64,000 nt of DNA. Source: Atrichornis clamosus. Lineage: Eukaryota > Chordata > Aves > Passeriformes > Menuridae. The notes under the pieces were generated by a model that saw only the letters and a program-made list of their open reading frames with translations, was not told the origin of the DNA and searched no databases. Position numbers and translations under genes: made by a program. Positions 53,216 through 63,540 of the stretch are shown here, piece by piece (the stretch's first letter is position 1; each line of letters starts with the position of its first letter). The stretch spans positions 230,171-294,170 of the forward strand of contig WBMZ01003024.1 in assembly GCA_013400975.1 (NCBI GenBank). Direction: 5' to 3'.

Positions 53216-53308
53216 AATGACAAGGCTGTGTGCCAGGCCTGGGACCCGTCCATGGAAGTGTGAAGTGCTCCAGCGACACAGGCCAGTTTAGGAGCTCATG
53301 CATTTCAC
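53216..53308 (+). repeat. Paralogous non-coding element, copy C
   Basis: These 93 bases align without gaps to 57375-57467, with 79 identical positions by hand count. The 14 differences are mostly transitions, several of them the loss of CpG or G:C in this copy. The flanks on both sides do not match. The block begins AATGACAAGGCTGTG and ends GGAGCTCATGCATTTCAC. It lies about 10.4 kb right of copy A. Its function is unknown. Confidence 0.93.
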
Positions 53309-54990
53309 AAACACACTAAATAAATAAGGGGGCCCAGGATCGGTAACCGCTGCTTTTGTAGGAAATCTATGCAATGAAAAAGTCATCAGCCCTGCCTTTT
53401 TTTATCCATTCCTCTCATTCCTCAACTTGAATTTCTTTCCATGCCGTGCTCTCCCACTCCTCAGCCCCCCCTCAATGTCTGTTTCCTTCAGAGCTTCAAT
53501 ATTGGCCACCAGCAAGGAGGAAAAAGCTGATAAAAGATGATACACAACCCTCATTATTCCATAGTTTTCTCTTGGTGGATTTAGAAAAGTCCCGAATGCA
53601 AAGAGAAATTAAATCAGCAGGTAGGAAGACAGATGCAAAGTGAAATTCAAGATGTTGAAAAGCTGCTTTTCTCCAGAGGTCCTACTCTCCCCTCCATCCG
53701 GAAGACAGGAAAGAACAGACTGTTCATGATAGAGGAGAGAAAACTTCTGGGGTCTTTAGGGGGAACTTAATCAAAGAAATTATTTTCCCACAGACCAGAG
53801 CTGAACAAACCTTAATGGCTTTTTCCTGATTGAAGAATTAACCAACTATTAATTTATGACCTGAACTGTGTCTAACTACTCTCCAAATGTTTTCCAATTC
53901 TGTGAATATCAATGCCCTTGTTCTTTCTGTTTGGGTTTGTTTCTCAGCAGCTAATTTAGCTAATAGGCTAAATATTCCCCACGAACCTGCATCTTCCAAA
54001 AAACAATTGAAAATGCTTTATTGCAAGAAAGGACCAGTCATGTTTCCAGCATAATTATGTGTGTGCGTGGGGACCACACGTATTAGAGATAAAGGGAAGT
54101 GTAGGCACGCGGTGGGCTGGAGGGAGGGTGTTTGCACTGGGAAGCCAAGGGCCCCTGTGCAGGTTGTTAGTGAGGGGACAATCCTGTACGGCGTGAGCAG
54201 CGACAGTGCAGAGGGGCTGCTGGGGGATGCAAGCACACACGGCATCGCTGCTGCGGAACTGACAAATGGCTCTGGATCTCTTTGTTTGTTTAAACGAAAG
54301 CCGACGTTTTAACAGCAGTAAAGGGTAGGCGAAATAACTCACTGGGCAGGCTATCAAGGCATGTATGATCTCCGAGATATAAGGGCTGTGTCTCAGAAAC
54401 TGCACCCCACTGCACCTTTGTTTGTGTACTCACACTGCTTGGGTAGACGGGGTAAATCGTAAAATGAGATGACAATATTAACATCTTCCCTTGGCTTCCC
54501 CTCGGCAAAGGAAAACTGCAGAGGGAACACTATTCAAGCATTTCCTTTATGCTCGTAAGTTAATCGTGAAACATCAGGGAATAAGACAGGTTTATGGCTT
54601 TCCAGTAAAATGCGATACAACTCGCAGACACTGAGTGATTTTACAGTTATCTTTTCCGAAATGTGGCAAACAGAACAACAAGAAGAGAAAAAAAAAGTCC
54701 TGAACACCGTTTGCCCCTTGCTCTTCAATGCTGGCAGTGAGGTTGCAGGAGAAAATTACGTGTTTGTGACTTCCGAGTCGGCCACCTACAGACAGAAATA
54801 CAAGTGGTAATGAAGCCACGGGACATCTTGAGCGATTTACTAGAAGATTGGTCTCAAAATATTAAGCACCGAAACCAAAAAAAACCAAAAAAAAAAAAAA
54901 CCCAAAAAAAAGAAAAAGAAAAGTTTTATGAACGCTGCTGTTTCAGTCAGGGCCGTGGGTGGGATTTATTTTTTCATGATACCTTTGGCA
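53309..54990. other. Non-coding DNA leading into the CpG-rich domain
   Basis: No gene is supported. Composition changes from A+T-rich to mixed, with the first clustered CpGs at about 54.06-54.30 kb. An A-rich tract lies at 54871-54923, just before the CpG-rich domain. Overlapping frames of 75 to 116 codons show no domain. Confidence 0.55.
54871..54923. repeat. A-rich low-complexity tract
   Basis: ACC-interrupted A runs (up to 14 A) pass into AAAG units. The tract sits at the boundary between A+T-rich and CpG-rich sequence. Confidence 0.9.
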
Positions 54991-55895
54991 GCTCCCGCCC
55001 ATCCCGCTGCTGCCATGTGTTACGGACGACATAAACTGTTTTCCCCAAACCAGTCCGTGCCCTTGGCTGGGGCTGGGAAGGGAGGTGCAGACCCCAGGGC
55101 AGAGCGAAGCCACCGCGGGTAGGTCTCTGCCTTGTCCCTGGGCAGAGCCCGACTGTTTGATGCCGGACCTCCCCGCTTCCTCTTACAGCCGGGGGCTTTA
55201 ACGCCCCTTACACCTCTGAGACTCTAAAGACTGACGAAATGCTACAAAAGATATGAATTCGCCTCTTTTCTCACACCTTCCCCACCCGGGCCTGTGGAAA
55301 CAGGGGGAAGGTGGAGCAACCTTCCGCGATCACCCACTTTAATATACGAGTAGACTCCCCCGTATCGTCCCCTCGAGGTACGCCCGGGCGATAACTCTCA
55401 CGAGTGCCGCTCCAAACGCCGGGGTGAGGTGCCTTTAGCCCTTCCCGTGCTCAGCATCTCTGATGCTGCTCCCCAGTGCTCCCTGTTTTCAGGTTTGGGA
55501 GAACGTCCCGCACCGATGCCTTCAGCAAGGGAGAAGGGAGAAGGACTGAGAGGGAGTCCGGAAGGTCAGCGGGCACCCTCTGGGTTGGCAGCCCGCGGCA
55601 CCTCCGTGCCCGGCTCCTCTCGGCGTGCACTGCCGCTTTTCATCTGCCTCCCACCCGCTCCAAGGTTTATGGCTAAACAAGTTCACAGTTTACACACAGT
55701 AAAACGTCGATATTGCGCTTAATGGTTGCGGAGAAAAAGGTCTTCGCAGGGATCCTCATAAAAACCCTTTATTTAGTTTCGAGCATTTTCTTGTAATCAA
55801 TAAAAGTTGGCTGTTATCTCCCGGCGCATTTAGCGGGGAAGTTTATTGCCTGCCGGGCGGATTAAGGGCGAGACAGGAGTGCACCATACATGGAA

Positions 55896-55929
55896 GGGAC
55901 TCCCGAGTCCCTAGATCCGAGCCTCGGAT
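55896..55929. other. Two back-to-back near-perfect palindromes
   Basis: GGGACTC/GAGTCCC (55896-55902 and 55905-55911, 2-base spacer) is followed after three bases by ATCCGAG/CTCGGAT (55915-55921 and 55923-55929, 1-base spacer). Both are perfect 7-bp stems. They lie in an A+T-richer island just before the densest CpG core. Confidence 0.85.
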
Positions 55930-55994
55930 TCATAAAATATAACCATCCATTACGTTGCCGATATCTGGAGCCAGCAAATATATACAGACCATAA

Positions 55995-56110
55995 ATTGTC
56001 GCCGGCGGGGTGCGGGCCGGCCGCGGGCGCGGGGGCTCCGCCCGCCCGCATTCCTGCCCGAGCCGGGGGGGAGCCGGGGGGGTCCCCGGCCCATCCATCA
56101 CCGCCGTTAT
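55995..56110. other. CpG island core
   Basis: Very high CpG density in GCCGGCGGGG, GGCCGGCCGCGGGCGCGGGG and CCGCCCGCCCGC blocks. No exon is visible. The A+T-rich islands on either side (55920-55994 and 56105-56250) contain TAAT, ATTA and ATGCATAAT words and may be conserved elements. Confidence 0.8.
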
Positions 56111-56374
56111 GACTCTGCGATGCAGCAAATGGGTTGTGTAAAGAGGCAGCGTTTGACAAGGTGGCATGGTTATCCTGTCCAAATGATGCATAATATTAGT
56201 ATTAGGGCTTAGATCATCGCATGCTTTTAAAATCATCACCGCTAACTAGGGGTGGGGAGGGTCCTGGGGGCTGCAGGGGGCAAAAGTTTCCATGTAGATA
56301 ATGATTATAGATGGTGGGATTTATGGGGAGGGGTGCGCGCACAAATAAACACGTCTACTGTAGTCGGAGTGAGG

Positions 56375-56480
56375 AGCCCGATCCGGTCGGGACTGCGGGG
56401 CCGCCCCCCCGCTCTCCCCGCCCCGGGTGGGTTGCGGGGTCGAGGGACGGCGGGGGCTGGAGCAATCCACAGCCCGGGGG
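56375..56480. other. CpG island core
   Basis: A short dense block of CpGs and C runs (GGGGCCGCCCCCCC and related). It lies about 270 bp before copy B of the paralogous element. Confidence 0.7.
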
Positions 56481-56752
56481 AGGTCATCAGAACCTTTCCC
56501 CCTCTCACCTCACTCCGGACAACGTCTCCAAAGGCTCGCTTGAGGATAAAGTAGCGAACTCCTCTTCCTTACCCTCCGACAGCTAACCAGCCATGGCTGC
56601 CGTCACAGATACTAGTGGGTGCGGGCGGGAAGGGACTCTCCGGGGCTGGGGAAGGGGCCACTTGGGCCAAACGATCCACATCAAGATTTGTCCTTGGAAA
56701 TACAACGCTGTGAAGCGAGTTGTACTGGATGTATTAAATTCAAGGGAATTTA

Positions 56753-57370
56753 AGAACTACAGTAAAAATCGAAGCTGTACGGAGACAAGTCCCTGCCAGA
56801 ACCAAGCCCCACATTCTCCCTGTTATACCACTGGTAAAAATACTCGCCCCCGAGCCGTGCTCAAGGGCTGCAGTAGTGAGAAGGAGCTGGTGTGTCAGCT
56901 GTAGTTTAAACCCTTTTCTCCTCCCAGTAGCCCTTTATTGTAGACTAAGCTCATGCTGCTTCATCAAGTCGTCTTATAGCCACTGTTCTATGCATCTCTG
57001 TGAACATCCAGACAGATCTCATTACAACCAGGAATTAAAAATGTCTGTAATTTAAGAACTTTTGCTGAAAAGGTGTTTTAAAGACATATATATCCTTGCA
57101 CCTTTTATACCCGTTTATAGAATGACATGTGTTTACAATGGACTGCTTTTACGTATAAATATCATGTATGTATGTATGTGTCCATACTTGAATACATATG
57201 TATGGATAGCTATATGAATGCGCTGAAAAAGAGATTTCGGACATACTTTTACTGCCATTAAAGTAATGATAATAGAAAAGCTCAAATGGATTGGTTGTAA
57301 AACACAGGCTGTAATTCTCTCGAGTTATTTTTTTATCTGCATCTACATATTTTGTTTATGTAGTGTCAAA
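56753..57370 (+). repeat. Paralogous non-coding element, copy B
   Basis: This block is collinear with copy A at 42195-42819. By hand alignment the last 130 bp are about 90% identical and the earlier part is clearly but less similar, with small indels. Some CpGs here appear as TG or CA in copy A (for example CGAGTT against TGAGTT), while copy A keeps others that this copy lost. Both therefore descend from a more CpG-rich ancestor. An ATGT microsatellite lies inside at 57163-57180. It is followed after four bases by the partner of copy C. Likely a conserved regulatory element or RNA segment; function unknown. Confidence 0.9.
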
Positions 57371-57374
57371 GGAC

Positions 57375-57467
57375 AATGACAAGGCTGTGGGCCAGGTCTT
57401 GGGCTCGTCCATGGAAGCATGGAGCGCCCTAGCGACACGGGCCAGCTTGGGAGCTCATGCATTTCAC
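57375..57467 (+). repeat. Partner of copy C, fused to copy B
   Basis: Gap-free 93-bp match to 53216-53308. Here it begins four bases after the end of the copy-B homology, whereas copies A and C are separated by about 10.4 kb. No poly(A) tract follows, so a simple retrocopy origin is not supported. Confidence 0.93.
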
Positions 57468-57929
57468 TGTTCTACCGGGATGCTTTCGGGGAGACGGACC
57501 GGCTCCATGTTGCATCCGATCCTCCCTCTTTTGCTTTCCGGGGCTGGGTTCAGGCACAGATTCCGGGATCCCAGTGGAGCTCGGGGGTCTGTCCCGGTCC
57601 CGCACGGGTCAGAGCCCTTTGTAGTCTGGCTTAAACGGGTCGGGGCCGGGCGGGCTCCCCTGACTGCAGTCAGGCCGTCCAAGGAATAATTAGAGAGAAT
57701 GTCTGAGCCAAGGGAAGAAAAGGAGAAATAAAGAGTCCTGGACCCAGCCCTCTCCTCCTGCCTTCCCGATGAACTCCGCCACCTTTTCCCTGCCCGGGGC
57801 ACAGCGCAGTGTCCACTCTCCGCGAGGCTGCAGGGCCAGGGCAGGCGGCATTTGTCCACGAGACAGGGCTTGAGGCTGCCCTCGAATCTGCAGACATATG
57901 GGGGGTTAGGGGGCGAAGGGAAGGCCAGA

Positions 57930-58420
57930 GTGCCTCTTCATTTCGCATCGGCGCTGACCCTTCGCCCCGAGGCCGGCACTAGGGCACAGCCCGCGGAGTG
58001 GGTCAGCAAAGTCCGGTGACGACGGTGCCGAGAGGGGGATAAAATCCCCGCTCGGCGTGATTTATCAGCCGTCTCTGACCCATGAATACTTGACTTATAT
58101 GGCTGGTGACACATTATCCGGGAGACAAGGCTGGCGTGATTTGTGTGTATGTCTGCGAGAGTGTGTCTGTTCCCCACCGAACCCTCTTTCCGGCTGCTGG
58201 GCGAGGACACCCTCCAGCCTCTCTGTTCGCTCCAGCATCCCCATCCCCTCCATCTCCCGCATCCTGGCATGCGTGTGGCCATGGTTACCCCACTGGTCCC
58301 GGTCGAGCGGACAGGGGTGGTCCCGAGCAGTGTCGTCTTTTGGTGGCCGAGGAAAGGCACTGGTCATCGCGAGGAGGGGGGAAGAACAGGCGATGGTACG
58401 AAGGCCGGGAGAGATGGCCT
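57930..58420. other. CpG-rich core with a TGATTTAT site
   Basis: CpG-rich sequence surrounds an A+T-richer island at about 58040-58130. That island contains GGGGATAAAATCCCC (a perfect 6-bp palindrome, 58035-58049) and TGATTTAT at 58059-58066, a word bound by HOX/PBX pairs in other systems. Binding here is inference only. Confidence 0.55.
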
Positions 58421-58599
58421 GGGACCAGAAATAGCTGGAGGGGTGTGATGGCTAGAAACCTTTGATTTGGGGTTTGCCCAGAGAACGGGGGTGGAGGAGG
58501 GTGGCCCGGGTTTTTTAAGGCCAGCAGAAATTTGATTATAGCGTACGGCAGAGCTCTGTGATTTGCGGTGAGCGGATTTCATTAGCTACGGCCGTTTGA

Positions 58600-59180
58600 G
58601 TCTCGGAAAAGCTGCTCAGGCCCGCGGGGCCGGGAATGAAGCTGACCCCGAGGGCGGGTGGCGAAAGGGACTCGGCCGCGGCGCCGGAGCCGGGGAGAGC
58701 CGTGGCGGCTCCATGCTGCTGGGGGAGCAGGGCTGGCGTGGCCGGGCACTGCTCCTGCCGCTCCCGTTTTCTCCGGGATCGGCCTGGTGGGAGGGAAGCG
58801 CGGGGGGCGGCCTCTTTCCCCGCTGCTCCAGCGGACAGAGACAGGTCCGGTCCCTGCGCTTGCTTTCTGCAGGGGGTACGTGGGTCACAAGGCGCCTTTC
58901 GCCCCACCTCCACTCGTGTCACCTGCCGCAGCCGTCACCGAAGCACAAGGAGAATGGGTTGGCTCTCGTCACTGCGAGGCTTACCTACGGCATTTCCACT
59001 TCTGATGAAGATGACGATGATGGTGGTGGTGGTGGAGGCAACAGAGCGCAGGAGGTGCCCGGAGCAGCCGCGCAGCCCGGCCCGTCGGGGGCTTTCGGGC
59101 TGCCTGCCGGCCGCCGGCGCAACAGTGGGATCGGGTCTAAATGCTGTCAACGAATGTCACCGGCAGGAGGAAAAACAAAA
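58600..59180. other. CpG island core with GAT/GGT repeat
   Basis: Dense CpGs. Frames of 198 and 203 codons overlap here in two registers of the plus strand while frames of 90 and 128 codons run on the minus strand, so none is credible by length alone. A GATGA-to-GGTGGT trinucleotide tract lies at about 59002-59039 and yields artificial acidic or valine/glycine runs. Confidence 0.7.
59002..59039. repeat. GAT/GGT trinucleotide tract
   Basis: Imperfect GAT units pass into four or five GGT units. Confidence 0.85.
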
Positions 59181-59230
59181 GCTGCCTCCTAAGATCGCGG
59201 AGCAGAATTTGGCAAGGCTCCTAAAGACAC

Positions 59231-59393
59231 CAATTAGCAAAGGCTAAACCCATTAATGAAGTGGCGGGTCTCTGGTTTCAGCCAGGTGGTGCAGATCAGA
59301 GCGCCTGTATCTGCAGCAGAGCCCCGCTTCCCTCCAGCCGGGACCTCACAGCAAACCTCCACATCAATAATACGCTTAATGGATCTCATTAGG
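59231..59393. promoter_or_regulatory. Cluster of homeodomain-type TAAT cores between CpG cores
   Basis: CAATTAG at 59231-59237, CATTAATG at 59251-59258, and a group TCAATAATA, CTTAATGG and TCATTAGG at 59364-59393 lie in an otherwise G+C-rich region. TAAT is the usual homeodomain core. Occupancy and function are inference. Confidence 0.4.
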
Positions 59394-59790
59394 GCTGGGG
59401 CCGCGAATCCCGGCCTGGGCGCAGGGGAAATGAGGGGAGCAGGGGGGCAATGCTCCCCACACCGCGCCGGGACAGGCCCGGTTCCCTCGAGGGGCGATGC
59501 ACGGCGGGGCCGTCGCTCCCTACGCGGGTACCCGATGCTCCCCGCTGCCTGGCTGAGCTCGTGGGTTTGCTCGAACTTCATTTCTAGGCGGTTCTTTCGA
59601 ATAAACGAGACCTTGGCGTGGCCTCACCGGGCTCAACAACACACAATCCACGCACCTTCCCTTAATCTGAGCCACCTCTGCCCGCAGACACAGGAGCATC
59701 CACGGCCGTGCGGGCTGCGGAGGGTGGCGGTGCCCCCGCAGAGCCTTTCCTCGGAGCCCGTCAGGCCCCGGAGCACGCACCAGAGCAGAG
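59394..59790. other. CpG island core
   Basis: CpG-dense sequence with GGGGCCGTCG, CGCGCCGGGAC and CCACGGCCGTGCGGG blocks. No credible exon. Confidence 0.65.
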
Positions 59791-59799
59791 GCTGTGAAA

Positions 59800-60420
59800 G
59801 TGGAGGGGAAGGGGCTTCTGCAAATTGATTTAAAAATAAAAGCGTCCGGACCACACCTCTGTAAAAAGGGACTGGGGGAAAGGAAGGAAATATTTCCGCT
59901 TCAGCTGGGGAAAATCATAAAAAAGAGGAAAAAAGGAAAACCGAGGTAGTATAAACCCGGCCGAGGTGAGCTAGCACATTTAGCTAATGGAGGTGGACTA
60001 TGAAAAGAGACTTCATATTTCTCTCCGAGGAGTCTCTCCAGGTCCGCAGCCGAGAATACACACAGCAAACGTTGTGCTTGAATTACAGCTGAGGCTTTGC
60101 TTTATTTGAATTCACTGGTGTTTATTTAAGAAAGTGAATAAAGGTTTTGTGTAAACAGCCATTATTTCTGATGAGCGCTCAACAGCAATAAGAAGGGGGT
60201 GGTTTTTTTAGTCGAGATTGTGGCAAAAGTTGACATTTTGGAGATTGCAGTTTGTCTTGCCGACGCCAGGCAGTCCCGAGGCATGAACTGCAGGGAAAGC
60301 TGTGTGTGCCTGCGAGTGTGAAACGGCGATGCCGAGCGAACTGAGGTCTGAAAACAATTATTTTTTAAGACATCAGCTTAAGCCCGACATTAAAATAAAA
60401 TAAAAATATTTTCCTAAGGA
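59800..60420. other. A+T-richer island inside the CpG domain
   Basis: About 600 bp of mostly A+T-rich sequence lies between CpG cores. It has AATTAC, TTAAGAAAG and AATAAAG words and no open frame of note. Such islands in CpG domains are often conserved regulatory elements, but this cannot be shown from one sequence. Confidence 0.45.
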
Positions 60421-60439
60421 GCGGGGTCGGTCTCACTCA

Positions 60440-60560
60440 GCTAACGAGGGAGGCGAACTCAGGTTTCGCTGCCGCCGGCTCCGCGCCCACGGGGCTCTGG
60501 GGGGAGCAGCAGCGAGCCGGGGGGGCCGCGGCGAACCCCGATGCCAGCTCGTCGCTCGGC
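60440..60560. other. CpG island core
   Basis: CGCTGCCGCCGGCTCCGCGC and GGGGCCGCGGCG-type blocks, followed by A+T-rich sequence. Confidence 0.7.
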
Positions 60561-60688
60561 CCTTTAACACCGTATATCACTTGATGAAAATATTGTGTCT
60601 GTTTTGTTGTATTATTGGGATTTTTTTTCTTCTAATGAGACTGTTATTTCTGAGGTTGAGTCGAGTCTCTAGAGATGTGAGATTTCTG

Positions 60689-60694
60689 GTAAGT
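60689..60694 (+). other. Candidate 5' splice site (GTAAGT)
   Basis: TCTG followed by GTAAGT at 60689-60694 is a near-consensus donor in the CpG domain, placed as if ending a non-coding first exon. A single donor match is expected by chance at this scale, so this is only a hint. Confidence 0.2.
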
Positions 60695-60699
60695 AATCG

Positions 60700-61380
60700 G
60701 GCGAAAAGTTTCTCGTTGGACTTCCTAACACAGCGCTCGGGAAAGGTGGGAGTTATTAGTAAACCGCTCCGCGGGAAGCAAGCCGGCCGGACCTGCCTCT
60801 GATCAGCCCGTCTGCACATCCCTGCGAGTGTGGAGGTTCGCAGACGGGGCAGGGATATCGGAGTGGCACGGCGAGGCCTCCCGCTTCACTATTAATCCTA
60901 TTTCCCATACATGCCGCGCAGGAGGAGGCAAGAAAACCTCTGTTCTCCGTGCAGCAGTGTGTATCGCTCCCGCTTCTTGGTGTCACGTACAACTTTTCAT
61001 CTGAAATCAGCGCGAAAAATCTCTGCCCGGCACCCGGGGGAGGGGGAAGGGACGCAAGTGTGTGCGGAGAGCCTGCCCTGGCCGGGACCGCGGAGACCGT
61101 GGGCAGCGGCGGGGAAGCTCCTCGGAGCTCCGCCGTGACACCCCGCTGTCACACAGCCGCGCTGCGGCGGGCGGTGCAGCCCAAGGGCTTTGCGGTTGAC
61201 CGGCACAGATCCGAAAAGAGTCACAAGGGATTTAGAGGAGGTAAAGAGACCGCTCGGAAAGCTGCTACTCCCAGTTGAAACACTGTCGAAGCCTTTTGGG
61301 TCGACGGAGAGACAGTGGCTTCGGGAGTTTCGTGTTCAGAGACAACCAGCACCAAGAGCCTTTCGTGCTACCAGGCCGTA
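60700..61380. other. CpG-rich segment
   Basis: High CpG density, strongest at 61030-61180. Frames of 70 to 110 codons overlap on both strands with no domain. Confidence 0.6.
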
Positions 61381-62960
61381 ATAAGCAAACAAAACAGAGA
61401 CAATCCCAAGCTTTTTTTTTGACCTGTTCTGTGGGCAGCAGTGTTTCATTGTGCTACGGACATGTCGACTTCGCCAAAGAACAGCTTCGGAGCTGCCTGC
61501 GGTCACGACATTGTCCCGATTTTTTTCCGCAGAAATCGAGCAGTAAGTGCAGCCTCGCGGGACAGGGAAAACTCCCTTCCCCGTCGAGACTGGAACAAAT
61601 TCGTTCATAGGCGCATCTTTCTCCAAACTCGTTTTCGTGGCTTTGCTCTACCTGAACGTGCACAGCGGGAGCAAACTGGGGAGAGATATTATCTATCTTC
61701 CCTGTAGCTGGGGGAGAGGAAGAAACCCATCCTCAAGCTCCGTCACTTGCCCCCTCGGCCCGAACAGCACCGGACATGTGCGGAGCACAAAACGAGGGCG
61801 TGATATGAAGGAATTTTACCCCAGCACTTCCACTCAGATCTGAGCATCTTTCTCCACAGCCCGAGTCCCAACAGCATTATTTCTCTCTCTTTTGTCCCGT
61901 TATCTTAAAATGATGCCATAAAGGCATTGCTCCTGCTCTCTCTCCGACCCAGAGACCATGCGGGCATTGCTCCCGTTATTTCAGGAGGCCGAAGTGGAGA
62001 GAGCCTGCACCCGCTCAGCCAGATCTGTGCTTGGAGGAGGCGCAGATTCCTCTAACCCAAGGGAAGAGAAACTTTCCCGACGCGCTTTTCCTTTCCCATC
62101 TGACAAGAGCCACTCCAAAATCCTCTCTCCTGCATGGGTTAGTCTTCAGGAAGTAAACTCAAGAAGCAAATTCCTGCGGTTCCGCGAGCCGCACCACGGT
62201 GGTTAATCGGAGGAGAAACAATCGTGTTTCTCTGGACATCTGTCCCGCGGCTTCCCTAGTACTTAGGGGAATTCTAACACCACGGCAAATACCGGGCTGA
62301 TGGGTGCAGCCGCGCGGGCTGAAAGCGAATTGTGGGGTCCACACCGTGACCCGTTCAGCCATGACATCTCCTCGTTTCCTCCCTGGCAGGGTTTTAAAGG
62401 CAGAACATTAATTTACAAGCCCCTTCCAGAAACTTGCTTCCCCCGTCCCGTTTCTCTGTCCCAAGAGGGGTCTGACAGGGATGGCGCCCCGGGAGCGCTG
62501 TCCTGTGCGAGCGCTGCGCGCACCCTGGAATGCACCACAACTTTGTGCGCGCCCCTCCTAGAGATCACCTTGCACGTCGTGGCTCTGGCGGAGCCTCTGC
62601 CCTCTCAGTTACACTTTATTTACGAATTCACCAGTCCCTTTTTCGTCCGACAAGACGGTCTCTTGGCCTGCCGTATGCTCCAGTTCCTTCGCCCTGGGGC
62701 TTGTGGCAGGAGGATGCTGTTGGCGTTTCCTTCTCTTTCCTCGGGGCTTTACTCCTGCTAGCAAGGGTTGCCCCGAGCAGAGTGTCCTCTCCGGCAAAAC
62801 CCCCCGGCCCCGAAGAATTTCTCGCCTGAGCCTTCAGGGAAGCAGCAGGTGAAGAACAGACGTTCACGTGCCTTCACATCGCCAGAGGACACCGGGAATT
62901 TTTCCATCCTTTGCCTTATTTCTCCGTCTCCCCTTTCTAGCCGTGTCACAGACTCGGCTT
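61381..62960. other. Mixed-composition part of the CpG domain
   Basis: Moderate CpG density, highest near 62470-62600. A pyrimidine-rich CCGCAG at about 61532 and a GTAAGT at 61543-61548 frame a 10-base microexon-like gap. No credible coding exon. Confidence 0.5.
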
Positions 62961-62989
62961 CTCCTGCCCTTTCCCTGCCCTTCGTGAGC

Positions 62990-63540
62990 AGGATCAGCCC
63001 GTCCCGGCCCCCGCGTTATTTCTGCGCCGAGGTAAAATCTCGCTTCCCAACGGGGAAGGACGGGGACTACTCAGGGCCGCGGCTTTCACTCTAATCGGTG
63101 CTGCCTGGCCGGGGAGGAGGGGGAAGCAGGCTGGCTGAGAAGCGGCCCCCGTTCTCCCTCGTGCCTCGGGAGGAACGGAGCACGGAGCAGCGTGCCGCTT
63201 TACATTTTTCCGACAGCGAAGCCAACTATGAACACGAGCGGAGCCGTCGGATTTCGGCCTAGACCCCCGGGGAGACCCGGTGGAACTGCCCGAGGAGGGC
63301 ACCCAGTCCCGGCGGCACCCACCGAGACTCCGCCGTGTGTTCCCCCCTTTCGGTGCCAATCCTACTCCCATCCAGCCATCGGCCTCCGCACCGCCCCCGC
63401 CCCGCTCTAGCGCCTGCATGACGTCACAGCGCGCCCCCCGGAGCCGCACAGCCACTGTGACGTCACAGAGCACCAGGCCCCCACCCCGCCGCGGGGACTG
63501 CGGAGAGGTGCGCGGCGAACGGGAGCGACAGCGAAGCACA
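62990..63540. other. CpG island core next to the CRE pair
   Basis: CpG-dense sequence including GTCCCGGCCCCCGCG and CCGCCCCCGCCCCGC blocks. The minus-strand frame of 186 codons at 62994-63554 spans the whole core and is best read as a composition effect. It may be promoter-proximal sequence. Confidence 0.7.
63391..63468. promoter_or_regulatory. GC boxes plus two perfect cAMP-response elements
   Basis: CCGCCCCCGCCCC at 63391-63403 fits Sp/KLF GC boxes. TGACGTCA occurs twice, at 63419-63426 and 63458-63465, 39 bases apart, and both are followed by CAG. The full 8-bp palindrome is the high-affinity CREB/ATF site. In an unmethylated CpG island, close pairs of such sites are typical of active promoters. 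The direction of transcription cannot be told because the site is symmetric and no TATA box or start site is evident. Confidence 0.65.

Noticed and set aside
54102..54113. Twelve bases matching the core of microRNA miR-124 (AGGCACGCGGTG)
   Set aside because: The flanks do not match the mature microRNA and no complementary arm is present to form a precursor hairpin.
58596..59247. Two overlapping plus-strand frames of 198 and 203 codons
   Set aside because: Both are open over the same CpG core while minus-strand frames are open too. Low stop frequency in G+C-rich DNA explains this. No domain is recognisable, and part of the translation comes from a GAT/GGT repeat.
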